DNA from: Cunninghamia lanceolata
Taxonomy: Eukaryota; Streptophyta; Pinopsida; Cupressales; Cupressaceae
DNA length: 64,000 nucleotides
Direction: 5' to 3'
Assembly (NCBI GenBank): GCA_027924645.1
Contig: BSBN01000888.1
Span: forward strand, 15,941,001 to 16,005,000
The notes under the pieces were generated by a model. That model saw only the letters and a list, made by a program, of their open reading frames with translations, searched no databases and was not told where the DNA came from. Position numbers and translations under genes: made by a program. Shown here one piece after another: positions 23,694 through 36,620 of this stretch (position 1 is its first letter; every line of letters starts with the position of its first letter).

Positions 23694-25272
23694 TACTTCC
23701 TCTTGGAAGTCGTCAAGGAGGTGAGGATAAAGAGTCCTCAATCTCGCTGCATCCTCCCACGTCGCAGTGACCTCATCATACATGTCCCTCTGGACCCTAA
23801 CTTGGTCCAACTCTCGCCCTCGAAGGCCCAGCATCCGACGAGCCAATATGCGAATTGGTTCCAAATCTAATTGTTCCGTCTGCCTCTACCTGAAGAGCAC
23901 TCCAATCCAATACCTGAGATAAGTTAGAGATGTAATGACGTAAAACTAAAACATGAAAGACATCGTGGATACGCGACAGGCTAGGTGGCAAGGCTAGATG
24001 ATAGGCTACAGGTCTTATCTACTCCAAGATCTCAAAAGGTCCTACAAACTAAGGTGCGAGCTTAAAGCCCTTTCCATAATGGATTAGACTCTTGTGCGGT
24101 CGCACTCTCAAAAATACCTTGTCACCTAGTGAGAAGCTCTGATCAGTTCTCTTAGCATCGGCATACTTCTTCTATCTATCCTATGCCTCCTGAAGTCTCT
24201 GTCTAATCAGTGTAACCTACTGCTCCATATCTTGAACTATCTCTGGACCAATGGCAACCCTGTCCTCTGTCTGATGCCAACTCAAAGGTGTCCTGCATGG
24301 TTTGCCATATAGAGCCTGGAAAGGAGGCATACCCAACGAGATGTGATGCCCATTATTGTAGGCAAACTCAACCAGATATAGATACTTCTCCCATCTAGAC
24401 TGATGGTCCATAACATACATACGAAGCATGTCTTCCAACACTTGATTTACTCTCTCTGTCTGTCCGTCAGTCTTAGGATGGTAAGCTAAACTAAAGTTGA
24501 GCTGAGTGCCCAATGCCTGCTATAAGGGTCTCCAAAAAGCTGAAGTGAAAACTGAGTCTCTATCAAAAATGATGCGGTGAGGTACTCCATGAAGTTTGAC
24601 AATTTGATTTAGAAACACTCTTGCCATAGATGGTGCATTGTACGTCGTGCGTACAGGTGAGAAATGTGCCACCTTGGTCAACTTGCCAATTGTCACCATG
24701 ATGGCATCATGGCGACGTGATGACATAGGTACACCAACGATAAAATCCATGGAAATGGTGTCCCATTTCCACTTAGGTATCTTGTGAGGGTACAACAGTC
24801 CTGCTGGATGCTGATGCTCAGCCTTGACCCTCTGACACTCAAGGCAACGAGCAACATATTCTACAATGTCTTGTCTCATCCCAGCCTAATGATATAACTG
24901 TCACAAATCAGCATGCATCTTCTTCACTCTTGGGTGTGTTGCATAAGGTTCTCTATGAGCCTCAGAAAGAATCACTGCACGTAGATAACCCACACGGGGT
25001 ACATAGATGCGCTGCCGATGTCTAAGAAAACCATCAGGCTCAAGGGAATATCCTACGAATTTGCCCTTAAGGGCCCTCTATTTCTGTATTTCCTGCTGCA
25101 CCTCAAGAAACCACTCGTCCTCAGGCAGATGTTGTAGGATATGCTCTCTCAAGTCCACCCTTAATGTCAAGATCAGAATCTCGTGGCACCTTCGACTCAA
25201 AGCATTAGCGACCACATTCTCCTTCCCTTTGATGTAGTGGACATCAAATTCGTACTCGCATAAGAACTCCAT
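23694..25272 (-). pseudogene. Inner element integrase and chromodomain-like tail
   Basis: The tail at 23797-23991 reads SLSRIHDVFHV and YISNLSQVLDW, the Tekay-type segment preceding the chromodomain. A frameshift follows, and remnants to about 23694 give TATWEDAARL. The integrase core at 24217-24879 has Asp in ISMDFIVGVP, Asp in IFDRDSVF and Glu in TDGQTERVNQ, so all three catalytic residues persist. Zinc-binding remnants include CLECQR. A stop near 24517 splits the core. The RNase H to integrase linker (VHYIKGKENVVANALSRR) is at 25078-25272. Confidence 0.88.
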
Positions 25273-26610
25273 CCAACGCCATTAGAGGGCGTTCAAATTT
25301 GGCTATGTGAAAATGTACTGTAAGCTATGGTGATCCGAATGGAGCTCAAAGCGTTGACCTAAAAGGAAGTGTCTCCAACGAACAAGAGCATGAATAACTT
25401 CTGCGAGCTCTAAATCGTGAGTAGGGTAGTTTAGCTCATGTGTCTTAAGCTTATGCGATTCGTATGCAATCGCTCTACCACCCTGCATAAGCATGGCTCC
25501 CAAACCCTCTAATGATGCATCAGTGCAAACAACAAAGTCCTCTGCCGGATCTAGAACCGCTAGTATGGGAGCGCTGGTAAGATGCTCCTTGAGGACCCCA
25601 AAGACCCTCTCACATTGCTTGATCCAAATGAAACCCTTCCCTTTCCTCTGAAGGGAAGTGATGGGATGTGCTAATCTGGAAAAGCCCTCAACGAATCTAT
25701 GGTAATAACTGGCTAATCCCATAAAGCTCCTGACCTCAGTCACACTGGTGGGTGCTGGCAAGTCTTGAATCACTCTGATCTTCGATGGATCTATGGAGAT
25801 GCCATCGCTTGATAAGATGTCTCCCAAATACTACACTTCTATCCTAAAGAAGGCACACTTCGCCAGGTTGCCATAAAGTTGTTGCTCTCATAAGCACTGC
25901 AAAACCTGATGCAAATGATCCACATGTTCCTCCTCGATTCACGAATAAATCAAAATATCATCAAGAAATATGATCACGAACCGATCCAAGTAAGTGTGGA
26001 ACACCTCGTTCATGTGACTCATGAACACTGCAGGGGCGTTCGTCAAACCAAAGGGTACCACTATAAACTCATAATGGCCATATCTAGTTCGAAAAGTAGT
26101 CTTATGAATGTCTGCCTCTGTGATGCGCAATTGGTGATACCTGAATTTTAGATCAATTTTCTAGAACACTCTGGCTCCCTGCATCTGATCAAAGAGGTCG
26201 TCAATCCTAAGCAGAGGATAACGGTTCTTCACCGTCACCTTGTTCAACTACCTGTAATCCATGCATAATCGAAGAGATCCATTCTTCTTCTTCATGAAGA
26301 TAAATGGTGTGCCCCAAGGTAAAACACTAGGTCAGATGTGTCCCTTCTCAAGTAACTCCTCTAACTACAGTTTGAGTTCTGTAAGCTCATGTGTAGTCAT
26401 CCTATAGGGTGCACGAGACACTGGCTTTACACCTGGTACTAAGTCGATGTGGAAATCAACCTCTCTACATGGAGGAATACCTGGTAATTCTAGTAGAAAA
26501 ACATTAGCAAAGTCTCTTGGGATAGGGTGATCATCTAAAGTAGCCTCAGGCTCATTCTCTGATCTATCACTGACCGTGATAGCAAACATCTGACAACCCT
26601 TCCGCATGCA
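25273..26610 (-). pseudogene. Inner element reverse transcriptase and RNase H
   Basis: RT spans about 26610-25640. Blocks include VTVKNRYPL-type remnants near 26230, [14 protein letters not shown], and the catalytic FLDD in [13 protein letters not shown] (about 25940-25975). RNase H at 25303-25640 has VVCTDASLEGLGAMLMQ, YPTHDLELAEVIHAL and LHSDHHSLQYIF, keeping the acidic residues. Stops occur between blocks, for example TAG near 25312 and TAA near 25286, both consistent with C-to-T changes from Gln codons. Inactive. Confidence 0.88.
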
Positions 26611-26619
26611 ACGCTTAAG

Positions 26620-27120
26620 CTACTGAGTGGATATCATACGAATAGCTGTGGGCTTCTGAATGCCCACTATCTCAACCGGTGAGCCTTGATCATCTAAGCA
26701 GCTAATCGTCCTCTGGCGACACTCTAGCTTAGCTCTATGAGCCGCAAGCCAGTCCATACCTAAAACTACACCGTAGGATCCTAATGGCATAACCCTAAGG
26801 TCACATGATGTAGTGAAGGAACCTAAGGAGATGTCACAATCTCTAACCAAGGTATCTACTAACATCCTAGCTCCAAAGGCCAACTCAAGCTCCCACCTAA
26901 TGTCCTGCCTAGAAGCCACCAGCCTGCAACGTTCCACTAACGATGTAGACAGAAAAGAGTCGGTAGCTCCAGAGTCAAAAAGAATAGAGATGGGGAAATC
27001 CCCAATCATACCTGTTGTCTCAATAACTGAGGCCTGGAAATCAGCCTGGCGGTTGTCAATTGCTGCAAACATGTGGTGGGACCTGCCCACATCACCTACA
27101 GTCTACTCAGATCCTCCTAA
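26620..27120 (-). pseudogene. Inner element aspartic protease
   Basis: The catalytic motif is LFDSGATDSFLS, followed by VVLGMDWLAAHRAKLEC, the usual second protease block in Ty3/gypsy elements. A stop separates it from the Gag zinc knuckle upstream. The domain itself is open over 156 residues. Confidence 0.88.
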
Positions 27121-28593
27121 ATGGGGTTGTCCCCCTGCTGTAAATCCCTGTGGACACTCTCTAGCCATATGCCCTGCCCCACCACATACATAACATGGGC
27201 CCCTATCCTGTAACTGTCCTGACTGAGTCCTACCTAACTGCTACTATCCAGTCCATCTAGTGGACCCCTGTGAACCTCTGTAAGATTGCTGAGACCTCGC
27301 GAGTCCCGCAGATGATCCCTGTTGTCTCTGGTCTCTATGTGGGCCCTGCTGCTGCCAACCACAATTCTATCCTCCCTGAACCCTCTGCTGGGGTCTAGAT
27401 CTCTGCTGATGCTGCTGCTACTACTACTGCTGTGGAGGCCTAGGAGGTAATGATGAGGAATTAAATCCTCCTCTCTGTGGTGTGGATTGTGGCCTATGAA
27501 AGTTCTGCTGCTGCTAGTGATTACAATATTGGAACTGTGGGCATGAATTCTACCCTCATCCCTGAATTTCCTCTGTAATAAGAGCCTTTTCGACAGCCTC
27601 ACTCATAGTCTGGGGGTCTTCCATACACACTGGTCCTACTATCCTGTGATTCAGACCTCTGATGAATTTGTGTACTAGAAGTTTCTCGTCATGGAGATAC
27701 TCTGCATAATGAGAAAGCTCAATGAACCAACTCTCATACTGAGCAACCATGAGTCCTCTTTGCTATAAATCATGGAACTCATCTATCCGGCGCTGTCTAT
27801 AATGATCTGACAAATATCACACATTAAAGCGCTCTATAAATATGTCCCATGTGAGTGTATCTAAGGATAATCGGCGCTTGCACTCCTTAATGTGCCACCA
27901 AGTAGCTGCTGCATCTCTCAAAAGGTGTACTACCACTCATGCTTTCATGTTTCTCCCATAAGGTCACAACGAGAAACACCTATCTAGACTAATAAGCCAA
28001 GCCTCAGCCACAGCTCCCTTTGTAGCTCCTGCGAAGGTAGGTGGGTTGAGCCTAAGCAAGTCTTTGATGGGGTCTCCTCTATCTCTAAGTCCTATAATCG
28101 GCTCATCCAACCCATACTCATACGATCCATGATGTATCTGCTCTACTCTCATGGTCTCATCTCGTCTCGAAAGTCTCAGAGGACTTCTACTCTGTGCATG
28201 GTAGGCTGACCCTACCTCCTCTACTATAGTATCAGAGATCTCTACGAAAGGCTCCATGCATGGCACCTCTCACGGATCAATGCGGGGCTCCACATGTGGC
28301 TCATCACGTGAGTCAGCATGCGACTCCTTACATGGCTCCTCTCACGGATAGACGCGAGGCTCATCATGTGGCTCTGGAATAGCTAGCGGTAACCTCTCTA
28401 ACATGGCCTGTAGTGTCTTTGGAATCTGTGGACCTATGTCATATACTGGTGGTGCCTATGGTACTAGTGGTGCCTGTGGTACTGGTGGATCTGCTATGAC
28501 TGCGGGTCCCTGTCCCTCTGCTGAGGAATCACTATGCACCTCAATGGATGCCGTGTTGCGCGATCGCGCTCATCGAACATGTCGAGAAAGCAT
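27121..28593 (-). pseudogene. Inner element gag
   Basis: The start ATG at 28593 gives MLSRHVR. The Gag core includes LNPPTFAGATKGAVAEAW (28266-27964), AATWWH near 27900, and EYLHDEKLLVHKFIRGL (27750-27556). A Gln-rich stretch follows at 27540-27240, and a CCHC knuckle (CYVCGGAGHMARECPQG) near 27140-27200. At least ten in-frame stops interrupt it; those I decoded are TAG, TAA or TGA that a single C-to-T or G-to-A change would create from Gln, Arg or Trp codons. Confidence 0.85.
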
Positions 28594-28674
28594 CCTACAA
28601 AATAAGGTAGGCACTAATTAATCAGAGTTGTGGAATAAATAATGTGCCTAAATATGCCCAGTGTTTAAACTTGG

Positions 28675-28686
28675 GCTCTGATATCA
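28675..28686 (-). other. Inner element primer-binding site (mutated)
   Basis: The minus strand reads TGATATCAGAGC two bases after the 5' LTR. The canonical initiator-Met-tRNA site is TGGTATCAGAGC, so one G-to-A change is visible. Confidence 0.8.
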
Positions 28687-29741
28687 AATGTCATGCCCAC
28701 ATTTCCCATGCGGTCACGACATGCATCACACATGTCATGTCCACATTTGACATGTGGTCATGATACGAAATATCAAAAAAAATTCCATGCTTCCCTAGAA
28801 ACCCCCTCGCACGCGTAAGCGTGCTCAGTGGCGTATGCTTAAGGCGTAAACAATACAGTTGTCAATAGGGTAATACGCACATGTATGCATACCCAAACAC
28901 AAGAAGGCCAACAAGGGGGTCATTGTAACGCGGTTAACATCGCCACAAGGGTTAAACTTACTAATCTTCTAAACCCTAACTCCTCAGAAAATTTGACAAT
29001 ATAACGCCTCACAGGCGTGAGTGGGGTTTATTGCACTAACAATAAACTTGATCACAAGGTCTCCTGATAGGGTTAACAAATTTCTTACAATTCCCTAATT
29101 ACCATAAAATTACAGTTGATCACATTAATGGAACATTTTTCAACAAAGCCCGATCATCTTGTCTCCTTCACGTTTTCTGAAATTTAATATTAATTTCTTC
29201 TCCTTCTAATTTTAGCATTTTCAACAAAGCCTGCACATTTGTTCTCCTTCCCGTTTCTCTGAAATTTAATTTAATTTTACTCTCTTTCACGTTCTCTATC
29301 AATCAGAGTTATCACTGCATCCTTTACATTATTCCTAATTTCTTGGTAGATCAATTCTCTATCAATCAGAGTTATTTCTACATCCTTTTCGTTATTCCTA
29401 ATTTCATGGTAGATCAGATCACGTAAACAGGGCTTACTAACTTTGTTTGATGAAATCCACTAGGTTTCCGCTCTAGGTTTAATTCAACATTTGAATTAAT
29501 TTTGTTAATTAAATCGCCCCCAAATCAGGATTAACAGAAAAGTTAACATCTCAATTAGTACTCTATGTCCTATTTCGGAAATGCCACGCATTTTCTCCTC
29601 TTTGTTTTCACTTTTATCTTTCTTTCTCTTTTTCTCTCATTTTCTTAATTTGACGTTTTCTCAATCTACAAGTTGAGTTTGATATGGCCACATATGAAAT
29701 GCATATGATGGCTTAATTCATTTATAAAGATACAAATATCT

Positions 29742-29789
29742 ATATAAATGCAAATAAGCATATATATATATGCTTATTTGCATTTATAT
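29742..29789. repeat. Perfect 48-bp palindrome with an AT centre
   Basis: Nineteen-base arms (ending AAATAAGCA and starting TGCTTATTT) flank TATATATATA. The sequence can form a cruciform. The sister LTR has nearly the same arms but an expanded AT centre. Confidence 0.95.
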
Positions 29790-30334
29790 CTCTAGGGTTT
29801 CTTTTATTAAATATATGTATATTTTTCTTTTCGTTTTCTTGGTATTTCATTTGTGAAAATTGTTTAAACCCCAAAACCCGTTTACCTTTAAATAGATTAT
29901 ATATATATGGCTTTCCTTTTTATGAAATTATTAATAATTAATATATATATTAATATTTTATTGAGTTACCAAATTAGGTTTTCTTTATAAAACCTATGCA
30001 TATTATTTTATTACCAAAGTATTTTTTTTAATCCCATTGAAACCCTAACACTTATTTTTTTTTGTTTGGCTGTGGCAGGGTCGAATGGAGGGCAGCAACG
30101 GCGCTTTGGCGGAGGCCACAGTTTGGAGTTGGCTGCAGAGGAAGTGTGAGGGCTGAGGTCACGGTGGTCGTGTGAATGGAGATCCGCAGTGGGAAGGTAG
30201 TAGTGTTCGGCAGTAAAGGAGAGCATGGTCCACAGGCGGCGCAGAGATTAGGAGGTCGTGGGAGGAATGTGGGTGCAGTGGGCAATGTGGAGGCACGGCG
30301 GAGGGAACGCAGAGGCCGCGTGGGACTCTTAGTT

Positions 30335-30459
30335 AACAGGGGTGTGGGGAGGGGGCAGAGCCCCCACCAACATCCCACAGCATGGGGTGTGGGTGGGGGC
30401 TCCACCCCCTCCCCACACCCATTATAATGACAATGATGGTGGGGGTTCAAACCCCCACC
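30335..30459. repeat. G-run cluster and hairpins in the inner right LTR
   Basis: Runs of G occur at 30339-30355 (GGGGTGTGGGGAGGGGG) and 30384-30399. A stem of ten base pairs with a CA loop lies at 30438-30459 (GGTGGGGGTT / AACCCCCACC). G-quadruplex potential is plausible but untested. Confidence 0.7.
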
Positions 30460-30654
30460 AATTTGTATTTATTTTTAAAAAAAAAATTAAAACTACTCTA
30501 CGATATATGATATACATTCGCTCTGACATTTTTTTTTATAAACACAGCAACATTTAAAATGAAATTTTTTAATATATATATATATATACACACATACACA
30601 TAAAAATCCCATTTTTAATACAACTCACAATTTAATTTAAAATTTATATATACA

Positions 30655-30702
<48 letters not shown>

Positions 30703-33366
30703 ATCACTGTCAAATTAATTTTGTAAGGTAGAATTAAAATAAACAATCAATTTATATTTGATTTTCATGTAATATATATTTTCAAATGGACCTCTAATAT
30801 AACGTTATAATTTCTTTTTTTTTCTACCAATTAACATGGACAATTAAAACTATTTTTTTTTAATTCAATTCTACTTCAAGTCAATACTCAATATAAATAT
30901 CTTAAGCAATGATTTATGTAAATACATTTTTTTGAAGGGAAGATTTAATTGTATTTGCAATTAATTACAAATAAAACTCAAATGCATAATTATAACCAAA
31001 TTTCATTTATTTTCTTAGTAACAATTTACAACTTCATATTGTCACAACAATAATTTCATGACTTATCAAAATTAATAATTCCATTAAGTCATACAAAGAA
31101 TTAATTTATAACAAACTTTCTTCATTTCATACTTATTGAATAATACACAAGTAAACTAAAATTTCTAACCTTCATTTCATAAATGGTAAAACTACTTTAA
31201 CAACTAAAACTATCAATACAATGAGAGAGGTTTTCTCACAACCTAAAGAAGAAAAAATTTTACAACAAGAGAGAGAGTTCTCCTCCTTGAAAACCAACAA
31301 GGGTGAAATTATTAATAAGACCAAGCTCTCCTTAAGAGCCTTAAGAGTAAAGGAAAATAAAACATTTTCCAAGACAAGAAAACTCTTCAATCTTCACACT
31401 AAGATCCATGAAATCCTGCATATCACACAAGGGAACAAAACACCACACATTTTGCTCTCCTCCCTATCGTAGATCCGCAAGAGGGTCACCCCCAAGATAG
31501 GGAGGTCATCCACACACTTAGGGAATCCAAATCCACTTCACAACAAGGCAAAATAAAATCTCAAAACACAAAATACACCCATGGATATTTACACACACAC
31601 AAACTCAACCCAAGTGAGTTTCAAAAGGGGTAGGAGAGTGGACACACTCAACTCAAGAGTGCCACTCCTTCAAAATATTTCAACATAATTTTTCTCATGG
31701 CCTCAAGCCTAACATGTTAACAGAATTTCTAAAGTAGTTCATATTTTGGCTCTCAAGCCATATAACAATTTACTCAAAATCACATAAAATGCCCTCAAGG
31801 CTTTCAACATCCCAAAACAAGGAAATGAACTTGAGGAGGATCACTCCTCCCCTACCCCACACTTGATGAGCATTTTCTCCCAAGTTGGAGAGGCTCTTTC
31901 AATACCCTACTAATTATTCCCCACAATAACAAAATACAACATAAGCAAAATACATCTCACACATTCATCATGCAACAAATTGAAAATACAAGGGGAAGGC
32001 CTTAGCCTTGAAAACCAACCATTAAATCCCTAATAATGGAAGAAGTTGATGTAGAGTTCCTCTAAAGTGCCCTCCAACCTAAGCCACCAAACTCCCTCTA
32101 TCCTTTTTCCCCAAAACAATTTCTAATAATCAAAAATTCTCAAAAATTCAACAACCTTTCTCCCTATCCCCAGTGGGATTAAAATAAACCCAATCCATGA
32201 GCTTAGAGTAATGGGGAGGTGACACTTGTCACCTCCTCACTCTTCCTCCCAACCACTAGCATGTCCCAAGGGATGGGTGTTGACACATGTCACTCACCCA
32301 TCCCCAAAGTCTCCCTCACCCTTACCACATGTCCTCTCTCCAACACATGGGAGAGAAAAGGGGAGTTAAAGAGGGAAAGGGTGACACATGTGTCTCCCTC
32401 CTTTCCTCTCATGAAGGACCACACAACTCCATGGGGACTCTCACCAATTGTGAGAGTGACTTGAAGTCAAGTCTTCCACAATTGTGGATCTTGGAGTCAT
32501 CTCTAGCCTTGGGAATTGAAAAGGGATGGGCTTGAGTGTTGGTACCACTCATCATATCTCTCCCATGCCTCCAAATTCATCACTTAACTTCAATGTGAAG
32601 TTAAGGTGACCATACAGAGATTTACCAAGGGTTACCCAAGTCTAAAGGGACTCTAGACCCATGGGGTATAACCTAGGGTCAATTTTAACCTAGTTAGAAC
32701 ACCCAGGGTCAAGTTAAAACACAAGAAAAGGGTCTCCAAAAATTAAAAGTTAAAAATAAAATTTAAAAACAATTCTTACAACAGAAATCATAATTCAAAT
32801 TAAAAGAGGGTAGACCTAACCCATTCAACCTCATGCAAATTAACATTACAACATTACATGATACACATAGCTGATCTTGGTTCCTCATGGAACTAGATCG
32901 GCTTCACAAGGGATTACAACATAAGGTGTGGGATGATCTCCAATATCTGTGGTTTGTTAGAAATACCTGCGCACTCAATTGCAAAGGTAATTCCACATAT
33001 CAATAACATAGCCGAAGAAAATTAAAACTTGCACTCACATAAGATATCACCAGTCCTCTTAAGCATAAAGGAAATCACATTACAATTTTCTATTTAACAT
33101 CACCCAATTAGTTTTCTTGTAATGCAAACATCTATCTAACATCACCCAATTAGTTTTTCTATAGAATAAACATCTATCTAACATCACCCAATTTGTTTTC
33201 TCTTAATACAAGCATCTATATAACATCACCCAATTAGTTTTCCTTTAACATTTAATAAAGTCTAAAAGTTTAGAAATCCAGGATCAACAGTCCCACAAAT
33301 ATAAAAGTATCAGCAACAGTGAGGTAAATAGTCACATAAACGGAAATAAAAAATCTAGGCCTCACA

Positions 33367-33371
33367 CATCT
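33367..33371. other. Target site duplication CATCT, right copy
   Basis: Directly follows the inner right LTR and equals 19424-19428. Confidence 0.92.
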
Positions 33372-34885
33372 TCAATGGTCAGAAGCACCTCTTCTTCTTT
33401 CTCTATTTCATTTTCAAAACTAGTAGCAAGTTGTTCAGTGAGTTCTCTACCTCTGATGAGCTTGGTTATCTTGATATCTACGTCATATTCCATGACTTTG
33501 GTAATCCAACCAGCCCTTTTCTCATAAATATCCTTACCTAACAGAAACTTTTTCACACTAGGGTGAGCTACCATCAAATGTACCTTATTGTTAGAAATAA
33601 GATGCCTAAACTTCTTGAGACTCCTTACCACTACAAGGACATATTTTTCAATGAAACTATACCTCTATTCATACTCCTCCAGTCCTTGACTAAAGAAAGC
33701 AATTGGCTGCTCAAAGCCTTCACTTTGCTATTGTACCAGAATTGCAGAAATTGTATCTAGGCTGCCATAAGCATACAAAATAAAATCTTTGGAGAAATTA
33801 GGATTTATCAGAGTTGGTGCAGCCGATAACGCTTCTTTAATGGACTCAAAGCTGAGTCTAGCCTCTTTTGTCCAATTGAAAACTACATTTTTCTTTAACA
33901 TAGAGGTCAATGGCTTCAATAAATTTGTAATGTCATGTATAAATCAACGCAGAAAATTAATTCTGTGAATAGAACTTTGCAGTCCCTTCTTGTGATTGGG
34001 TAAAGACACCTCCAAAATAGCTCTTACCCTTTCTGTATCAATGGTAATTCCCTCCTTCGACACAATGTCTCCTAAAAGTTTGCCTTCATGCACAGCAAAA
34101 ATGCTTTTCTTGGGATTGAGAGATATCCCAAACTCTTTACATCTCTCAAATACTTGTTGAAGGTGGGATAAATGTTCAGCTACATCCTTAGAGAAAACTG
34201 TGATGTCATCAAGGTACACAAGTACCAATTTATAAAGCAAACCTTTGAAAGCCATATCCATATCTCTCTAAAAAGTAGAGCTAGCATTTGACAGATCAAA
34301 AGGCATCATTTTGTAGGGCATGGTGCCCCATTTGGTTGTAAAAGCAGTTTTAAACCGATCTTCTTGCTTGACTAATACTTGATTACAACTTGAATATCCA
34401 TCAAGTAAGGAGAATCTTTTTGAACCAGCTACTACTTGGAAAATTTGCTCCATTAAGGGCAGCGGGTAGTGGTCTTTCAGGGAAGCTCTATTGAGGTCTC
34501 TAAAATCAACGCACAACCTAATCTCTCCATTCTTCTTCCTCACAGGAACAAGATTCGAGACCCAAGAAGTATGCTTGATCAGAAAAATGATATTTCCCTC
34601 AATCATCTTGGTTAATTCCTTAATCATCAGGGGCTCAAGTTTTAGATTTAAAGGTCTTTGTTTCTGCCTCACAGGTTTCACACCTGGCTCTAACTCTATA
34701 GTATGCTGGGCAATATGATGGTCAAAGCCTTTTAAGTCTAAGTACTCCCAAGAAAACACGGCCTCAAATTCTTGACAAAGAGCAACAAAAGCTATCCTAT
34801 CCTCAAGTGAACAGATTTTACCAATTTTGAGAAGCTTGCCCTTGAAATTGTCTAGCTCCTCATAATGTTCCTCTTTGACCTGCAT
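33372..34885 (-). pseudogene. Middle element reverse transcriptase and RNase H
   Basis: RT blocks, reading leftwards, are VKPVRQKQRPLN, VPVRKKNGEIRLCVDFRDLN, FSLLDGYSSCNQVLV, and catalytic VYLDDITVFSK (about 34208-34219). The usual MPFGLSNA is MPFDLSNA. RNase H follows (FILYAYGSLDTISAILVQ, 33919-33728), then a connection-like stretch (KFLLGKDIYEKRAGWITKVMEYDVDI). Two frame changes or stops separate the pieces, for example at 34262-34267. The polyprotein breaks off at 33372, where the inner element inserted, and resumes as integrase at 19428. Confidence 0.9.
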
Positions 34886-35179
34886 GTTGGTTTTCTTTTT
34901 TCTCAGCTACTCATCAGTACCAAAAATGGATTCCAAAGTTACCAACCCTCTGGGCAACTTAGTAGTCCTTAACTAAACAACTTGACCATCATCATATTGT
35001 TATTTGATTTTATTCTGATTCATCACAGAAAACTCATCCTCTTCTAACAAGAAACGCAGAACCTGCTCATCACTCTCAAAAACCTGCCAATGAATGTTAT
35101 TGTTAGGAATAGGGGGCCTATCAACTATCTTGACATGAGGCTATAACTTTTCTCTTTGAATATCACTGGGGATATCGAA

Positions 35180-35565
35180 CTAAGCCCCAATTGCAGTTAA
35201 CCTATTTGTATGATTGTTCTGATTTCTTGGAATAGAGATTAGATTGAAAGCATCAAACTCCTCAATCATATCCCATACCCTATGTTTATAGTATTTCAAA
35301 GCATCATTCTTTGTAACGTGCAGGCCCCTCACTTGATTTACAATAAGTTCACTATCCCCATACACCTACAAATAGCCAATTTTCCTCTTTCTTGCCCACT
35401 GCAAACCTTGAATCAGCCCTTCATATTCAGCAGTGTTATTTGTACATGAAAAAGCAAAATAGAAAGCAGAATAATATCTGTCACCTTGTGGAGACAAGCA
35501 TTGCACCACCACCAGATCCATTCCTATTCCTAGAGCCATCAAAGTACATTTTCCATACCTCATCT
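35180..35565 (-). pseudogene. Archaeal-type RNase H domain, upstream of RT
   Basis: The first catalytic Asp is in WKMYFDGS, read from about 35560 to 35530, then a frameshift leads into SCTNNTAEYEGLIQGLQWA (Glu) and VYGDSELIVNQV (Asp). These are the three acidic blocks of the archaeal-type RNase H acquired by Tat elements. Here the domain lies between protease and RT in transcription order. In Ogre- and Retand-type Tat elements it lies after the RT-linked RNase H and before integrase. A stop also occurs just before VYGDSEL. The segment 34886-35179 between it and RT has no recognised domain. Confidence 0.82.
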
Positions 35566-35576
35566 TGTTGTTCTAT

Positions 35577-36620
35577 CTATTGTTCTGCATATTTTACAAG
35601 GTTTGGAATTGTTGTTTCAGGCTCGTGTAGCATGTAAACCCCCATACCGATTTCTTGAATGTGTCCTTTAGGATCATCTACAATATTTTCTAAGGCCCAC
35701 TCCTTTAACAATACTTCTAGTATACTTTCAGCTTGCAATTCTTGAGCAGCAACAAGCTCAGGCTCATCAGAAATAACGCAATTTGCATTAACAGCACTTG
35801 GAACATAAGGCTCTATGTGATATTTAGCAAGCAATTCAGATTTTACAGTCACTTTTGTGCCATATCGGGTCCTAAAGAGCATGTGGCACAGTCTGAGGAT
35901 AAATATCCTCCTATCTTGGTTGTGAACTCTCTTGACAAACACATAGCAAAATGAGGAGGTAAATCTATGATGAACACCTCTAGAGAAATGGAAACATTTG
36001 GACAGGTATGCAGAGTGGGACCTAGATCTTTCATCAAACTTATAGTGTTAACAGTTGTGCCATCTAGCTGGAGCACACCCTTCTCAAGGGGCTGGTATTT
36101 CAATCCTATTTGGTCTGCAATCTATTTTGGCATTATAGAAGTACTTGCACCACTATCCACCATGCAGTTATGTACTAACTTGTCTCCTATTATTAATGAC
36201 ACATAAAATGGAAATGGTTTAGCCCTCTTGTTTGGCTCTTTGCTATTGTCCTGGGATGAATTGGTAAGAACAACCCCAGCTGGGTCAACAGTTGCATCAT
36301 TTGACACTTTTAAATTAGACAAGGCAGATTGTAACATGTCCTTTTCACCTGGGATCGCTAAGGAATCCCACATAGATATTGTCACATTCATTTTCTTCAT
36401 ATTTTTAATTATATTAAAAGGTGAAGTGATGTTTACCTTCTGATGTGACTTTGCAGCAGCAATATCGGCCTGCAAATGAGGCTGTTCCCTGGTAGTTGCT
36501 TGAGTATTCCTTTGCAAAATATGGGGAATCTGGGATGTAGAAGGATCAGGAGGTCCTTTTCCTTTGTTTGCTGCTTGATCTATCTCATAACCCCTCTTTT
36601 TAGCTCTCATATTTGCTGCA
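35577..36620 (-). pseudogene. Middle element aspartic protease
   Basis: Catalytic VHNCMVDSGASTSIMPK lies at the end of the 36122-36610 frame. It is followed after a stop by KYQPLEKGVLQLDG and FIIDLPPHFAMCLSREF (36103-35849). The VHNCMVDSGAS block and the later SRxFxxKxxGY pattern are shared with the protease of element I, so the two are related. From about 35850 to 35577 the frame is broken before the RNase H domain. Confidence 0.85.

Larger units (their letters stand above)
28689..33366 (-). repeat. Inner element 5' LTR (right, 4678 bp)
   Basis: The sister of 19429-23674. It retains the 29891-30449 segment, which is GC-rich from about 30070 on and is lost on the left. It ends GGCCTCACA at 33366 beside the CATCT duplication. 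Confidence 0.92.

Noticed and set aside
30011..30450. Pro- and Gly-rich ORFs on both strands
   Set aside because: GC-rich LTR segment with no stops by composition. There is no domain, and the region is missing in the sister LTR.
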